Below, in pieces: positions 35,379 through 43,622 of a stretch of 64,000 nucleotides of DNA. Position 1 is the first letter of the stretch. Each line of letters starts with the position of its first letter. Made by a program: the position numbers and the translations under genes. The DNA is from Caldicellulosiruptor changbaiensis (GTDB taxonomy: Bacteria; Bacillota; Thermoanaerobacteria; Caldicellulosiruptorales; Caldicellulosiruptoraceae): NCBI RefSeq assembly GCF_003999255.1, contig NZ_CP034791.1, positions 2,582,501-2,646,500 of the forward strand. The letters run 5' to 3'. The notes beneath the pieces were generated by a model. The model was not told where the DNA came from. It made no database searches and worked only from the letters and a program-made list of their open reading frames with translations.

Positions 35379-36868
35379 ATTTGCAATTCCCCTATCTCAA
35401 GCAATTTGTTATATTCCCTGATATCCCTGTAAAGCTCTGTTCTTTCCTCATTAACATAGCTCTCGTCTTCATACTCAGGTAAATCGCTTATCCCTTTTTC
35501 ACATATGTTCTTGACAACTTTGTAGCTTAGCCCTCCAAATTTTAAAGCCCTCTTACACGCATTGTCTACTGTCTCAGCTCCATATCTTTCTTTTAGTGCT
35601 ATTATCCCACTTATGCTCCTGTAATCATATTTTTTAAATCCTTCCCGTTTAATAAATTCCTCAAAAAACTCCAACGCCCAATTACCAATCTCTGCCATTT
35701 TATCCCTCTGTCTTGACATTATATCCTCAATTGTTATATTCTTAGACGAGGGATAGTGTTCTTTGTTGGTTACGTATTTGCCCTTCTCATTGTTTTTGAC
35801 AATCTGATGAAGGGCTATTTCTTTACCTTCAAAGAACACCCTCAAAAAACTGCCTATCTCAACTACTTCTACTTCACGTCCTGCATACTCATATGGCACT
35901 GAATAGTAGTTCCCTTTGTATATGAGATGACAGTTAGTAGCTACTTTGTGAATTGAACTTCTTGATATGTAATATTCCTCAATAGGAAGAGCTATTAACT
36001 TTTCCTTCTCTTCTGAGATGAAAACTTCTTTGGGAACTTTCTTGGTTGTGCCATGTACTCTCACATTTGCTACATTATCAAGCCAGTTTTTTAAATGTTC
36101 CCTCGCCTCATCAATATCTTTAAATTCTTCTCCAGAAAAACAGTTTTGCTTAACATACTTAATTGCTGATTCTACTTTGCCTTTATCAGTCGGTGTATAC
36201 ACCCTGCATGGCTGAGGTAAAAATCCATAGTGGCTCGCAAAACTTGCATAATCTTTTTGTATTTGCGCCTCATAAAAATCAACGCTCAATACACCTGCTT
36301 TTAAGTTGTCTATCTTCACAACTTCTACTACTCCTCCAAAATACTTGAATGCGTTCTTATGACACTGGATAAATGTTTCAACTGTTTGGTCGAATACTAT
36401 CTCTGCATACATATATCTTGAATAGCTTAAAACCATTGTAAATACCCATGCTTTTTTGAATTTTCCATCAACTTTTATCTTACCTATATATCCAAAATCA
36501 ACTTGTGCTTCTTCTGCAGGCAGTGTTGTTAAAACCATGTACACCTTTGAATTTGCTATCTTTTGTTTTAACTTTTGGACATATCTTCTTACATTAGAAT
36601 AGCTTCCTTCAAAATCAAATTCCGCTTGCAAGTCTTGATGTATCTTCTTTGCTGAGTGTCCTTTATTAACCTTTGCCTCAATAAACTCCCTGTAATTATC
36701 TAATACAGAACCTTTTGATTTCCTCTCGACTTCTCCCTTCTGTTCAATGTCATGGATTACTTTTCTAACAGTTTTTCTATCCACGTCTAACAATCTTGCT
36801 ATTTGACTTTTGTTGTATCCCCGTTTGAAAAGTGTGTAGATTGTTGTATGCATTGCAACCCCCAACAT
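35375..36868 (-). CDS. istA: IS21 transposase IstA
   Basis: This 497-residue transposase has an N-terminal helix-turn-helix (LFKRGYNKSQIARLLDVDRKTVRKVI) and a DDE/rve integrase core with D in QVDFGYIGK, D in VVKIDNLKAGV and E in DKGKVESAIKYVKQ. A C-terminal beta domain (KGNYYSVPYEYAGREVEVVE) follows. It cuts and joins the ends of the element. Intact, so the element may still be mobile. Confidence 0.95.
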   Translation of the reverse strand: MLGVAMHTTIYTLFKRGYNKSQIARLLDVDRKTVRKVIHDIEQKGEVERKSKGSVLDNYREFIEAKVNKGHSAKKIHQDLQAEFDFEGSYSNVRRYVQKLKQKIANSKVYMVLTTLPAEEAQVDFGYIGKIKVDGKFKKAWVFTMVLSYSRYMYAEIVFDQTVETFIQCHKNAFKYFGGVVEVVKIDNLKAGVLSVDFYEAQIQKDYASFASHYGFLPQPCRVYTPTDKGKVESAIKYVKQNCFSGEEFKDIDEAREHLKNWLDNVANVRVHGTTKKVPKEVFISEEKEKLIALPIEEYYISRSSIHKVATNCHLIYKGNYYSVPYEYAGREVEVVEIGSFLRVFFEGKEIALHQIVKNNEKGKYVTNKEHYPSSKNITIEDIMSRQRDKMAEIGNWALEFFEEFIKREGFKKYDYRSISGIIALKERYGAETVDNACKRALKFGGLSYKVVKNICEKGISDLPEYEDESYVNEERTELYRDIREYNKLLEIGELQI

Positions 36869-36995
36869 TTTCTTGTTATCTTCTCCTTCTGTAGTTTTTC
36901 CATACTTTCCATTCTACACTACAGAAGGCTTCTTTTTAAGTGGCAGGTGGGGAATTTTTAGTGTCATTTCTGATGATTTTATTTTATCATTAACA

Positions 36996-36999
36996 ACTA
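36996..36999. repeat. Target-site duplication of IS21 (right)
   Basis: ACTA, matching 34518-34521. The remainder of the interrupted spacer continues to 37036. Confidence 0.8.
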
Positions 37000-37036
37000 T
37001 TCCTGCGATAGGGTGCCAAATGTAAAGCCTATTATT

Positions 37037-39583
37037 GTTTACATCCCTCATAGTTCAGATAAAACAGGGATTAAAAACCGAGTAGTTCAGTAGGAATTAA
37101 TTCGTTTACATCCCTCATAGTTCAGATAAAACTTGCTATGTGATGTAACTCCTAAACCTTCTCTTGCAGTGTTTACATCCCTCATAGTTCAGATAAAACA
37201 CGACGGACGATAGACCAGGCTTTTCTTGAAATGATTAGTTTACATCCCTCATAGTTCAGATAAAACGCAGCAAAAAGCAAAGCTTGAACAACCATTTGCT
37301 TTGTTTACATCCCTCATAGTTCAGATAAAACGTGTTAGAAAAAATTCGAGAGGCAAACGCAAGGTTACGTTTACATCCCTCATAGTTCAGATAAAACAGT
37401 CGCAGCTCATTTATGAACGAATACATACCAAACACGTTTACATCCCTCATAGTTCAGATAAAACATGTTCGTGTATATGCCTTGTGCAAGCATATCCATC
37501 GTTTACATCCCTCATAGTTCAGATAAAACAAAGCTTTGGGGAGGGAATAGAAATGAGAACAATGAGTTTACATCCCTCATAGTTCAGATAAAACCTTGAC
37601 TTTGGCTATGCTGTTGACCCTGCAGCCTATGGTTTACATCCCTCATAGTTCAGATAAAACTATCAAAGCCGCTTCGTTTGTTACAGACACAATTAAAGTT
37701 TACATCCCTCATAGTTCAGATAAAACACCGCAAAATCCCTCCCAGTTGCCATATCGCAAAGCTTGTTTACATCCCTCATAGTTCAGATAAAACAAGTATG
37801 GCGACGTTTAGACAGATTTATATTTCGTATGTTTACATCCCTCATAGTTCAGATAAAACCTAATAAAAGCTTTTTAAATGAGGTGTAATAGAGAAGTTTA
37901 CATCCCTCATAGTTCAGATAAAACATCGTATCAGCTATTATAAGAAACACAAAACAGCAAGTTTACATCCCTCATAGTTCAGATAAAACTTCGGGGCTGC
38001 GGCGCAAGGTTGCAGCGTTCCCAGCGTTTACATCCCTCATAGTTCAGATAAAACTGAGGATGAGCGGAATTCAATTCCGGTCACCGATTCTTGTTTACAT
38101 CCCTCATAGTTCAGATAAAACCAGCGCACAGCAACCCAGCTGGCGTGGGCGGGGCGGCGTTTACATCCCTCATAGTTCAGATAAAACGCGATAGTATGTA
38201 GCAGTTTCAATTTCAAGTTCATCGTTTACATCCCTCATAGTTCAGATAAAACAAGAAACTGGGTTAAGGCGTTTTAAAGAAACACTTTTTTGTTTACATC
38301 CCTCATAGTTCAGATAAAACTATCACTACTAAAATTTCGCTTTTTAAAGTTTTGAAAGGGTTTACATCCCTCATAGTTCAGATAAAACCAGCCAAATTTA
38401 TCGCAAATGCAGATTTGCCCATCGCGTTTACATCCCTCATAGTTCAGATAAAACAAAACAATTTAAAACAGGTTGCAAAACTATTCTATCGTTTACATCC
38501 CTCATAGTTCAGATAAAACCTATTTAGTTCTGCCACGTTGCTTATCTTAGCCAAAGTGTTTACATCCCTCATAGTTCAGATAAAACAGACTCATTAACAC
38601 GTTTAGCAATAATTTATGAAAAACAGTTTACATCCCTCATAGTTCAGATAAAACACAGCTTTTGGAGAAAAACCCAAAGTTACAGATATTCGTTTACATC
38701 CCTCATAGTTCAGATAAAACTTAAAAAGTAGATAAGCCCCTACAACACCTAAAACAACGTTTACATCCCTCATAGTTCAGATAAAACAAGGAGGGATTAG
38801 TGATGATATTTGTTATAACTAAAGAGTTTACATCCCTCATAGTTCAGATAAAACGCAACAGCAAATTAACGAGCTGTTAACAAAAGATTAGTTTACATCC
38901 CTCATAGTTCAGATAAAACTAGCTCGTTTTTTTAACGTAACAGTTGACTATTTAATGTTTACATCCCTCATAGTTCAGATAAAACTTCCTCAAATTCTCA
39001 AGCAATCTTGCAGACCAAATCTGGTTTACATCCCTCATAGTTCAGATAAAACAGCAGGCAAATTCAAGATGGCAGAAGAAGTAAGGAAGTCGTTTACATC
39101 CCTCATAGTTCAGATAAAACTAGCTAAACAATGCTAATATTGTTAAACCACCAGCGTAGTTTACATCCCTCATAGTTCAGATAAAACGAGTAAATGCACA
39201 GGACATGTTGCAATTAACGTCTGCGTTTACATCCCTCATAGTTCAGATAAAACAAAAAATCAATAGTCCACAAATTGTGAACAAATTGTTAGTTTACATC
39301 CCTCATAGTTCAGATAAAACAACTGTAGATAGAAAATTTTTAACCAAGCAAGCGTTGTTTACATCCCTCATAGTTCAGATAAAACGCAGATAGTCGCTGA
39401 TGTAGGGAAAAAGATTGATATAGTTTACATCCCTCATAGTTCAGATAAAACTTTCATCCCAAATTTGAGAGTTGTATCTGTTTTTCTTGTTTACATCCCT
39501 CATAGTTCAGATAAAACTTTAAAAAATTTGATGAAGCTTTGCAAAGACTTAAAAGTTTACATCCCTCATAGTTCAGATAAAAC
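37037..39583 (-). CRISPR. CRISPR array, leader-proximal part (39 repeats, 38 spacers)
   Basis: 39 copies of the 29-bp repeat, apparently all identical, start at 37037, 37104, 37171, 37238, 37303, 37369 and so on to 39489 and 39555, with spacers of about 35-39 bases. The last repeat abuts the leader. In the minus-strand reading the repeat begins GTTTTATCTG and ends GGGATGTAAAC, like other type I-B repeats. Spacer 38788-38825 carries AAGGAGG and an ATG, as a phage gene start would. Including the spacer split by IS21, the whole array has 47 spacers. Confidence 0.98.
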
Positions 39584-39879
39584 CCTCTTTTTAAAAGTTG
39601 GCGGAAGAAATTGATGTTGCTTTCATTATAGTTTATTTCATAAGTCTCTTCAAGAGGGGTATTTTGCAGCAAGGTGGGAGTTAAGGTTTTAGGATATTTT
39701 GAAAAATAGGCTCTATCCCTTGAGAGAAAAGTCTTTTTTAGGCTGAGCTTAAATTTATAGGTTTGCTGCAAAAAGGATAAAACTGGTTATGAAGCCTTTT
39801 AAACCTTTGACCATCCCTCACAATGCAAGCAGCTTATTTTTCCTTCAACACTCCATTCTAAAATTTCTTAATTTATTTA
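39584..39879 (-). promoter_or_regulatory. CRISPR leader
   Basis: This AT-rich DNA lies between the newest repeat and the IS element. It contains a promoter and no supportable gene. Its outer part is cut by the IS insertion at 39880, so the full native leader may have been longer. Confidence 0.7.
39625..39653 (-). promoter_or_regulatory. Promoter of the CRISPR array
   Basis: Minus strand: TTGAAG (39653-39648), 17 bases, TATAAT (39630-39625). Transcription would begin near 39618, about 35 bases before the first repeat. Position, strand and repeat decay at the opposite end all agree. Confidence 0.75.
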
Positions 39880-40990
39880 GGTTGTTGAATAAAAAATATT
39901 ACCAACAATACATAAAATAAACAAAAGTTATTGATTCCATTCATAAGCGAAAGAAAACTTCTTACCTTCTAACTTTCTAAGAAGTTGCTCAAATAGAAAA
40001 GTAATTAGTATCCAATCAATATACCTTTTATAATTTCTAAATCCCTTGAGCCTCACATTCTCAAGATTATATTCACCTTTTAATTTGCTAAATAGTCTTT
40101 CAATCTTTGTTCTCTGCTTGTATAGCTTTTTACCCTCTTCAGTTTCTAAAAATCTTATGTTCTTGCTTCTAAAAACATTCTTAACATTGTTTTTATCTTT
40201 CATGTTTCTTTTGTTTATCCCAGCAACAAATTTAACTTTAAGCTCATTTGCTATATTAAACCATCTGCTACAATCGTATCCCGCATCTGCTAATACAATC
40301 TCACAGCCAAAGCCCCATGCCCTATACAAAAGCTCTTCTTGTCTTGAGTCATGTTCATTTGCCCCTGTTAAAATCCAGAAAAGTGGTATTACTTCTTCTT
40401 TACCTGTACACAAAAGATGTAATTTGTATCCCCTGAAAAATCCTATTGTAATATGTATACCTATTTTTGCTTCTGAATCATTTTTGGCACTTCTCAGCGG
40501 CGTAGAGTCTACTATCGCTATACTCATATCAGGTTCTATCTTAGCTATTAATATGTCTTTTATATCTTGCATGTATTCTTTTTCTATTTTTCTTGACAAC
40601 TTTGCAAAATATGAATAGTCCGGACTTTCTTCTATACCTACTACTTGCTTAAACTCTGTGTCTTGATTTATTCGATATTCTAATTCTCTGAAACTCTTTA
40701 TCCCCTTTTTAACTTTATAAACCAAACAAGCTATTATCTGAAACAGATTAAATTTCCTCGGTCGTCCCCTTCTATTTTGCTTTATCTTCCTCGATAAAAC
40801 TTCAGTAACCTTTTTTATTACAAAAAGCAGCTTTAAAAATTTCTTATTTTGTGCTTTAATATTCTTAGTCATCTTTTTCCCCCTTGTGTTTTGTTGTGGT
40901 TTTCTCTTAAATTAAAATTATAACACAAGGGGGCTTTTTTCTTTTGTTACTATGTTTACTCTATATGGTTATTTCTTTTATTCAACAACC
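39880..40990 (-). mobile_element. IS5/IS4-like insertion sequence upstream of the leader
   Basis: The 1111-bp element has terminal inverted repeats: GGTTGTTGAATAAAA at the left and its complement TTTTATTCAACAACC at the right, with similar AT-rich inner parts. It encodes one intact DDE transposase. A clear target duplication could not be fixed. It sits about 300 bp outside the first CRISPR repeat. Confidence 0.85.
39928..40872 (-). CDS. DDE transposase, IS5/IS4-like
   Basis: This 314-residue transposase shows a DDE core: IVDSTPLRSAK (D), EIVLADAGYDCSRWF (D) and QRTKIERLFSKLKGEYNLENVRLKGF (E with the Y-(2)-R-(3)-E-(6)-K-like motif). The N-terminus (RGRPRKFNLFQIIACLVYKVKKGIKSFRELEYRI) is a DUF4096-like domain seen in IS5 relatives. 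It is intact. A stub of a sister transposase lies at 33824-33972, at the opposite end of the CRISPR array. Confidence 0.88.
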   Translation of the reverse strand: MTKNIKAQNKKFLKLLFVIKKVTEVLSRKIKQNRRGRPRKFNLFQIIACLVYKVKKGIKSFRELEYRINQDTEFKQVVGIEESPDYSYFAKLSRKIEKEYMQDIKDILIAKIEPDMSIAIVDSTPLRSAKNDSEAKIGIHITIGFFRGYKLHLLCTGKEEVIPLFWILTGANEHDSRQEELLYRAWGFGCEIVLADAGYDCSRWFNIANELKVKFVAGINKRNMKDKNNVKNVFRSKNIRFLETEEGKKLYKQRTKIERLFSKLKGEYNLENVRLKGFRNYKRYIDWILITFLFEQLLRKLEGKKFSFAYEWNQ

Positions 40991-41304
40991 TCTAATTTAT
41001 TATAAACAAAAATTAAAGTTTTACTTTACAAAAACCTCTAAAAAGACTATCCCAACAAAAGCACCAGCATGCAAAGTATAAAGCTATGTCTTGACAAAAG
41101 CTCCTCAAAAGTCTATCTTCATTCTTAAGCCAAAACATTCAAAAAAGTCCGGTGAGGTGAACTTTGATTAAATTAAGTTGGTAGTCAACAGTTGGGGATA
41201 ACGATGAAAAATGGTATAATTTTAATCAGAAAGTGATGAATGCGAAAAATGAGCAAAAAGGTTAAGAGATGCCAGGATATTAGAAAATAGAGGTGCTGGC
41301 AAAA
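40991..41304. other. Intergenic region before the TnpB-like gene
   Basis: No gene is supported. A good promoter, TTGGGG-17-TATAAT (41192-41220, + strand), serves the TnpB-like gene. The left end of that element probably lies in this stretch, but I could not fix it. Confidence 0.45.
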
Positions 41305-42850
41305 ATGAGAACCATTCAAGCTAAGCTGGTATTTGATAGAAATGAAGACAAGAGGAAAGTATTGGACCTTATGAGAAGATGGTCAGCCTGCATGAGATAT
41401 GCGTATAACAGACTTTTGGAAGGGCATGAGAAAAATGAACTCAAAAAGCAACTGCAAAAGATTTTTAACTTGAACGCGAGATATGTGTCGGATGCAGTGA
41501 TGAAAGCAGAGAGTCTTATAAAATCCTGTAAAGAGAGAGAGGAAAATCCGAAGAAAGTCATATTTGGTGGCAGAGAGCTGTTTGAAAAATTCCAAAGACG
41601 CCATATAAACGGGGAAGCATATAAAAAGCTAAAACTGGAATGGTATGAAAGAAGAAAAGGCAATCTTTACTCAAGAGGAGAGAGAAGCAAGAAAGGAAAC
41701 CTTAGTACAAGAATTGAGATAGATGGAGATTCTACATTGCTCAGAATCAATGTAGGGAAGAAACAGTATGTATATGCGAGGGTACAAGGCGGGTGGAAAA
41801 TAAAGAATAAGACGTACCATAGACAGGAACCAACTTTTGCAAGCAATAAGCACCTCAGGTGAACCCTACTCTGTAGAGCTGAAACTCAAAAACGGTGCAG
41901 TATATGCCTATTTTACCGTTAAAGAGGAATTTCCAGGGCCTGAGATAACGAGAGCAAATGGAGTTATAGGGATAGACAAGAACGCATATCCCAGGTACGT
42001 GGCATGGGTAGAGACAGACAAGAACGGACAGTTTTTGGAATATGGTAAGATACCAATGCCAGAACTTGAGAGCGGAAGCTTTGACAAGAAGGAGTTTTAC
42101 AGGTGGCAGTACGCCCACATGTTAGTACAGATGGCAAAGAAGAAGCAAAAAGCAATAGTTATTGAGAACCTTAACATACAGGACAGGGGCAGAAGAGGAG
42201 ATTTTTCAGGTAGAAAGTCGAGGCGGATAAGACACTACTTTGGGAGCAGAGCACTTTTGGAGAAGGTAAAACTTTGGGCAAAGCGTGAAGGGATAGAGGT
42301 TATAGAAGTGGACCCAGCGTACACTTCAGTGATAGGGATGTTGAAGTATGCCCCGCAGTATATGGTAAGCAAGGATATAGCAGCAGCCTATGTAATAGCA
42401 AGAAGAGGACTTGGGTTCAAAGAGAGGATACCAGCTAACTACATGAAACTTCTTAGTAGACTTGATATTAGCAGTTTAGAAGGACTAAAAGAGTATGTGA
42501 ACAGAGAAGTAGAGAATGTACACTTGAGGAAAAAACAGCTTAAGGAGATTGAATATGTAATGCGTATGATACAAAGCTCTGGGAGTGAGTCAGGGAGGGC
42601 ATCAGAACCTCTGGATGGAACAAGTTCTGGTGCCTGCGGCGATGACCGCAATCTCTGGCGAGTTCTCAGGGTAGCGGTGGTAACGCCACTCTCCCCTGAC
42701 AGGGTACTGCGTGATATGTCTGTCCTGAAATCGATATTGGTTTCAGGGCAAGTGGGGAAGACCTGTAAGGGCGCGAGTTCCTGCCACTTAAAGGCAGGGG
42801 CTACTGTGCAGTTTTGCACAGTTTGGTTAACCTGGTGTTACAGCATTTAA
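41305..42850 (+). pseudogene. TnpB-related RNA-guided nuclease gene, frameshifted
   Basis: Frame one (41305-41862) begins MRTIQAKLVFDRNEDKRKVL, the N-terminal wedge/REC-like part. At 41830-41831 an extra C shifts the frame, and the sequence continues in the frame that reads QLLQAISTSGEPYSVELKL. The RuvC pieces follow: GVIGIDKNAYPRY (D), AIVIENLNI (E) and YMVSKDIAAAYVIARRGLG (D). All three catalytic acids remain, but the usual TnpB zinc finger (two CXXC) between the last two is missing. It is the IS200/IS605-type TnpB-related group. The reading frame runs on through the structured 3' end. No TnpA is nearby. Confidence 0.8.
42590..42821 (+). ncRNA. Candidate omega-RNA / IS200-605 right end
   Basis: The GC-rich 3' end of the TnpB-like frame holds several hairpins: GTGG-TAA-CGCCAC, CCTGAAA (42724) with TTTCAGG (42741), CCTGCC-ACTTAAA-GGCAGG (42780-42798), and CTGTGCA-GTTT-TGCACAG (42804-42821). 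TnpB guide RNAs come from exactly this place, overlapping the gene end and reaching into flanking DNA. The repeat-like protein translation (GRASEPLDGTSSGACGDD) suggests the DNA is under RNA rather than protein constraint. Inference. Confidence 0.55.
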
Positions 42851-43082
42851 CCAGCTCATGCAGTATTTGAACTATGCTGAGATGTTAATAGTATCGTCTA
42901 ACTATTGGAATGTTATTCATGGAAGGCTGCCTGGCGAAGTTCTGCAGGATGAAGAAGGAGTTCAGATAATGAGAGTACTTGGAAAGAACATGGCTTGGCT
43001 TTTGAAGCTTGTTGAAAATGGGAAAGGTAATGTAAAAGAGCCTGAAAAAGAATCAAAGATATTTACTAACTTTGTTAGATAA
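42831..43082 (+). pseudogene. C-terminal fragment of a flavodoxin-like NADPH-dependent FMN reductase
   Basis: The frame reads GVTAFNQLMQYLNYAEML, then SSNYWNVIHGRLPGEVLQDEEG and LGKNMAWLLKLVE, the C-terminal part of flavodoxin-family FMN reductases (about 200 residues when whole). The N-terminal flavin-binding half is missing and a TAA lies just upstream at the end of the TnpB element. No matching half was found left of the element. So it is a truncated remnant, probably cut by the element or a deletion beside it. Confidence 0.65.
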
Positions 43083-43570
43083 ACTTAAAACTTACATAGC
43101 TTAAAAAATAAAGTGTTAATCCTGTATGCCAATATTTAGGAATTTTTTTGTTTTATTTACCACTATATTGTATAGTTTTAGTTGATCAGAATTTGGTGTT
43201 AGGCAAGCGTTTAATATTAGTTTAATACAATTTAGTTTTTCTTAGTACAGCTCAGGTGTTTTTAATCCTCCCTTAAACAATAATTATTTTCCTGGTGCCA
43301 AATTATAAAAGTGTATATCAGTTTAGAATAGTTAAAATATGTTAAAAATGGTATATAAAAGTAGTGACTATTGGGTTGATTATTATCTTTACTATAAAAT
43401 CAACATAGCAGTAATCAGTAAAATAAAAACATTGACAGAAAGCATTCAAACATTTGAACTTTGAACGTGGAGGTGTATCATACACTTTTGGGAAATTGAA
43501 ATGTTCCAGTCGCCCCACACCCAGGTTTTCTTTTCTTATAAATTTTTAACCCACCAATTGGAGACTAAAC
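43083..43570. other. Intergenic stretch with a repeat relic
   Basis: AT-rich DNA without a supportable gene. Bases 43408-43474 are a diverged copy of the 5' flank of the truncated response regulator gene at 6353-6415. Confidence 0.5.
43408..43474 (+). repeat. Copy of the response regulator 5' flank
   Basis: CAGTAAAATAAAAACATTGA through ATTTGAACTTTGAACGTGGAG matches 6353-6415 at about 85%. No response regulator codons follow. Confidence 0.65.
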
Positions 43571-43616
43571 AAAAAAGAGGCTGCCTTCTTGTCTTTTTGT
43601 GGGCAGCCTCTTTTTT
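43571..43616. terminator. Terminator after the M23 peptidase gene
   Basis: AAAAGAGGCTGCC pairs with GGGCAGCCTCTTTT around a loop of about 15 bases, with A and T runs on the two sides. It ends the leftward M23 transcript. Confidence 0.8.
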
Positions 43617-43622
43617 AGTTTT

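Larger units (their letters stand above)
34522..36995 (-). mobile_element. IS21-family insertion sequence inside the CRISPR array
   Basis: The 2474-bp element begins TGTTATTGTCA and ends with the complement of TGTTAATGATA. Subterminal CCCCAC blocks lie at the left and GTGGGGAA at the right, the multiple terminal repeats typical of IS21. It carries istA and istB and is flanked by ACTA duplications. Removing it and one ACTA restores a normal 39-base spacer between two perfect repeats. Confidence 0.92.

Noticed and set aside
37256-39393. Many open frames of 60-105 codons with repeated FYLNYEGCK or YIPHSSDKT motifs
   Set aside because: They are translations of the 29-bp CRISPR repeats and spacers, not genes.
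33957-39583. Treating the two repeat blocks as separate CRISPR arrays
   Set aside because: The IS21 target duplication and the restored 39-base spacer show that they were one array.
39454-39771. A 105-codon minus-strand frame across the leader
   Set aside because: Its 3' half is two CRISPR repeats and spacers and its 5' half holds the leader promoter; there is no ribosome binding site.
40046-40618. A 190-codon + strand frame inside the IS5/IS4-like element
   Set aside because: It lies opposite the intact transposase and has shadow-like composition.
41305-42850. Calling the TnpB-like gene a Cas12 effector because it neighbours a CRISPR array
   Set aside because: The array and its repeat belong to the adjacent type I-B operon, the hairpins at its end are IS200/605-like, and the frame is broken. 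Proximity alone is not evidence.
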